The translations under genes and the position numbers were made by a program. From Derxia gummosa DSM 723 (GTDB lineage: Bacteria; Pseudomonadota; Gammaproteobacteria; Burkholderiales; Burkholderiaceae_E), in contig NZ_AXWS01000008.1 of the NCBI RefSeq assembly GCF_000482785.1, forward strand, positions 186,001 through 250,000: DNA of 64,000 nucleotides, written 5' to 3'. Positions 63,466-64,000 of this stretch are shown in pieces; position 1 is the stretch's first letter; the number at the start of each line of letters is the position of its first letter. The notes under the pieces are model-generated. The model saw only the letters and a list, made by a program, of their open reading frames with translations. It searched no databases and had not been told where the DNA came from.

Positions 63466-64000
63466 ATGTGTGGAATCGTTGGATTGCTGGTGAAGAAGCC
63501 GGCGCTGCGCGAGCAGCTCGGCGCCCTGATGGTGCCGATGCTCATCGGCATGACCGAGCGCGGTCCGGACTCGGCCGGTCTCGCCGTCTTCACCGACCCG
63601 CTGGCCGATGCCAAGCGCAAGCTGAGCGTGTATTCGGGCCTGACCGAAGCCGGCAGCGACTATGACTGGAAGGCGCTGCTCGGCGCCGTGCAAGCGATTG
63701 CAGGCGACGCCAGCATCGAGATCAAGGCCAACCACGCGGTCTTCACCTTCACCGGCGCCGCCGCGCCCGTGAACGCCGCCGTCAAGGGCTTCGACAGCAA
63801 GCTGCACGTGCTGTCGGCCGGCCGCAGCATCGAGCTGTACAAGGACATCGGCACGCCGGCCGAGGTTGCCGACCGTTATTCGTTCAGCAAGCTCACGGGC
63901 AGCCATCTGGTCGGTCACACCCGCATGGCGACCGAATCGGCCGTCACGCCCGACCGTGCCCACCCGTTCACCGCCGGCGAGGACTTCTGCCTGGTGCACA
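63466..64000 (+). CDS. mgsA: N-methylglutamate synthase subunit A-like glutamine amidotransferase (3' end missing)
   Basis: First 178 residues of a class II glutamine amidotransferase. MCGIVGLLVKK has the catalytic Cys2 exposed after Met removal, and MTERGPDSAGLAVF is the usual substrate loop. GHTRMATESAVTPDRAHPF is the conserved Arg/oxyanion region. Directly after gmaS this matches mgsA (GlxB-like), the first gene of the three-subunit N-methylglutamate synthase. AAGGA precedes ATG 63466. It runs off the right edge; mgsB, mgsC and mgdABCD would be expected next. Confidence 0.9.
   Translation, partial: MCGIVGLLVKKPALREQLGALMVPMLIGMTERGPDSAGLAVFTDPLADAKRKLSVYSGLTEAGSDYDWKALLGAVQAIAGDASIEIKANHAVFTFTGAAAPVNAAVKGFDSKLHVLSAGRSIELYKDIGTPAEVADRYSFSKLTGSHLVGHTRMATESAVTPDRAHPFTAGEDFCLVH
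63689..63702. repeat. Dispersed palindrome copy (in mgsA)
   Basis: TGCAAGCGATTGCA, perfect arms; reads GTG-CAA-GCG-ATT-GCA in frame, identical to the copy at 6913. Confidence 0.8.

Overview
The window is very GC-rich (roughly 70% by eye) and densely coded, with many 4-base ATGA/GTGA overlaps. Gene content (TorF-type porin beside amtB-glnK, sigma-54 promoter, ETF/ETF-QO, GlxA, FolE2, AcoR-type regulator, BtuFCD inside a cob operon) points to a betaproteobacterium, probably Burkholderiales. The species assignment is inference only. Both window ends cut through genes: a TonB receptor on the left and a glutamine-amidotransferase-type gene on the right.

Region 1 (1-13183, +) is a cobalamin uptake and late-synthesis operon: btuB-like receptor (partial), cobB, cobU, btuF-btuC-btuD, cobO, cbiB, threonine-phosphate decarboxylase, cobQ, cobT, cobS, alpha-ribazole phosphatase. 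It covers side-chain amidation, adenosylation, aminopropanol attachment and lower-ligand assembly; corrin-ring genes are not here. cbiB carries an apparent single-base frameshift near 7608.

Region 2 (13200-30065) is mixed metabolism: an acyltransferase-3 membrane protein, a GlxA/AraC regulator divergent from an SDR and an MFS exporter, an IorAB-like molybdenum hydroxylase with XdhC, then a DUF3141 - phosphotransacylase - acetate kinase - FabI - RRM-like small protein operon, and a chemoreceptor with two nearly identical 90-residue internal repeats.

Region 3 (30407-37440) holds ETF-QO, HutD-like, EtfA, EtfB and a sarcosine-oxidase-like flavoprotein on the minus strand (a complete route from an amine-oxidising flavoenzyme to ubiquinone), then folE2 and a cupin. 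A NarXL-like two-component pair and a PAS/degenerate GGDEF protein follow (37430-41314).

Region 4 (41404-52755, plus 61281-64000) is the methylated-amine core. dmmDABC (minus strand) diverges from tmm - unknown gene - tdm (plus strand) across a 78-bp inverted-repeat control region. A TorF porin and a sigma-54-driven amtB-glnK operon follow. At the right edge gmaS and the first gene of N-methylglutamate synthase diverge from an XRE-cupin regulator. Together these predict trimethylamine -> TMAO -> dimethylamine -> monomethylamine -> gamma-glutamylmethylamide -> N-methylglutamate. Formaldehyde would be trapped on tetrahydrofolate by the GcvT-type parts of Tdm and DmmD, and the released ammonium handled by AmtB/GlnK. 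Between these lie a zeta-toxin-like pair, an AcoR-type regulator lacking its sensor half, a LysR regulator with an N-formylglutamate amidohydrolase, a CheY-TPR protein and a GGDEF-EAL protein.

The most unusual non-gene signal is a 14-bp palindrome, TGCAA-N4-TTGCA and close variants, scattered about 20 times, nearly always inside genes and mostly in one codon phase. It resembles a highly iterated palindrome or a LacI-family operator, and I know of no description of it.
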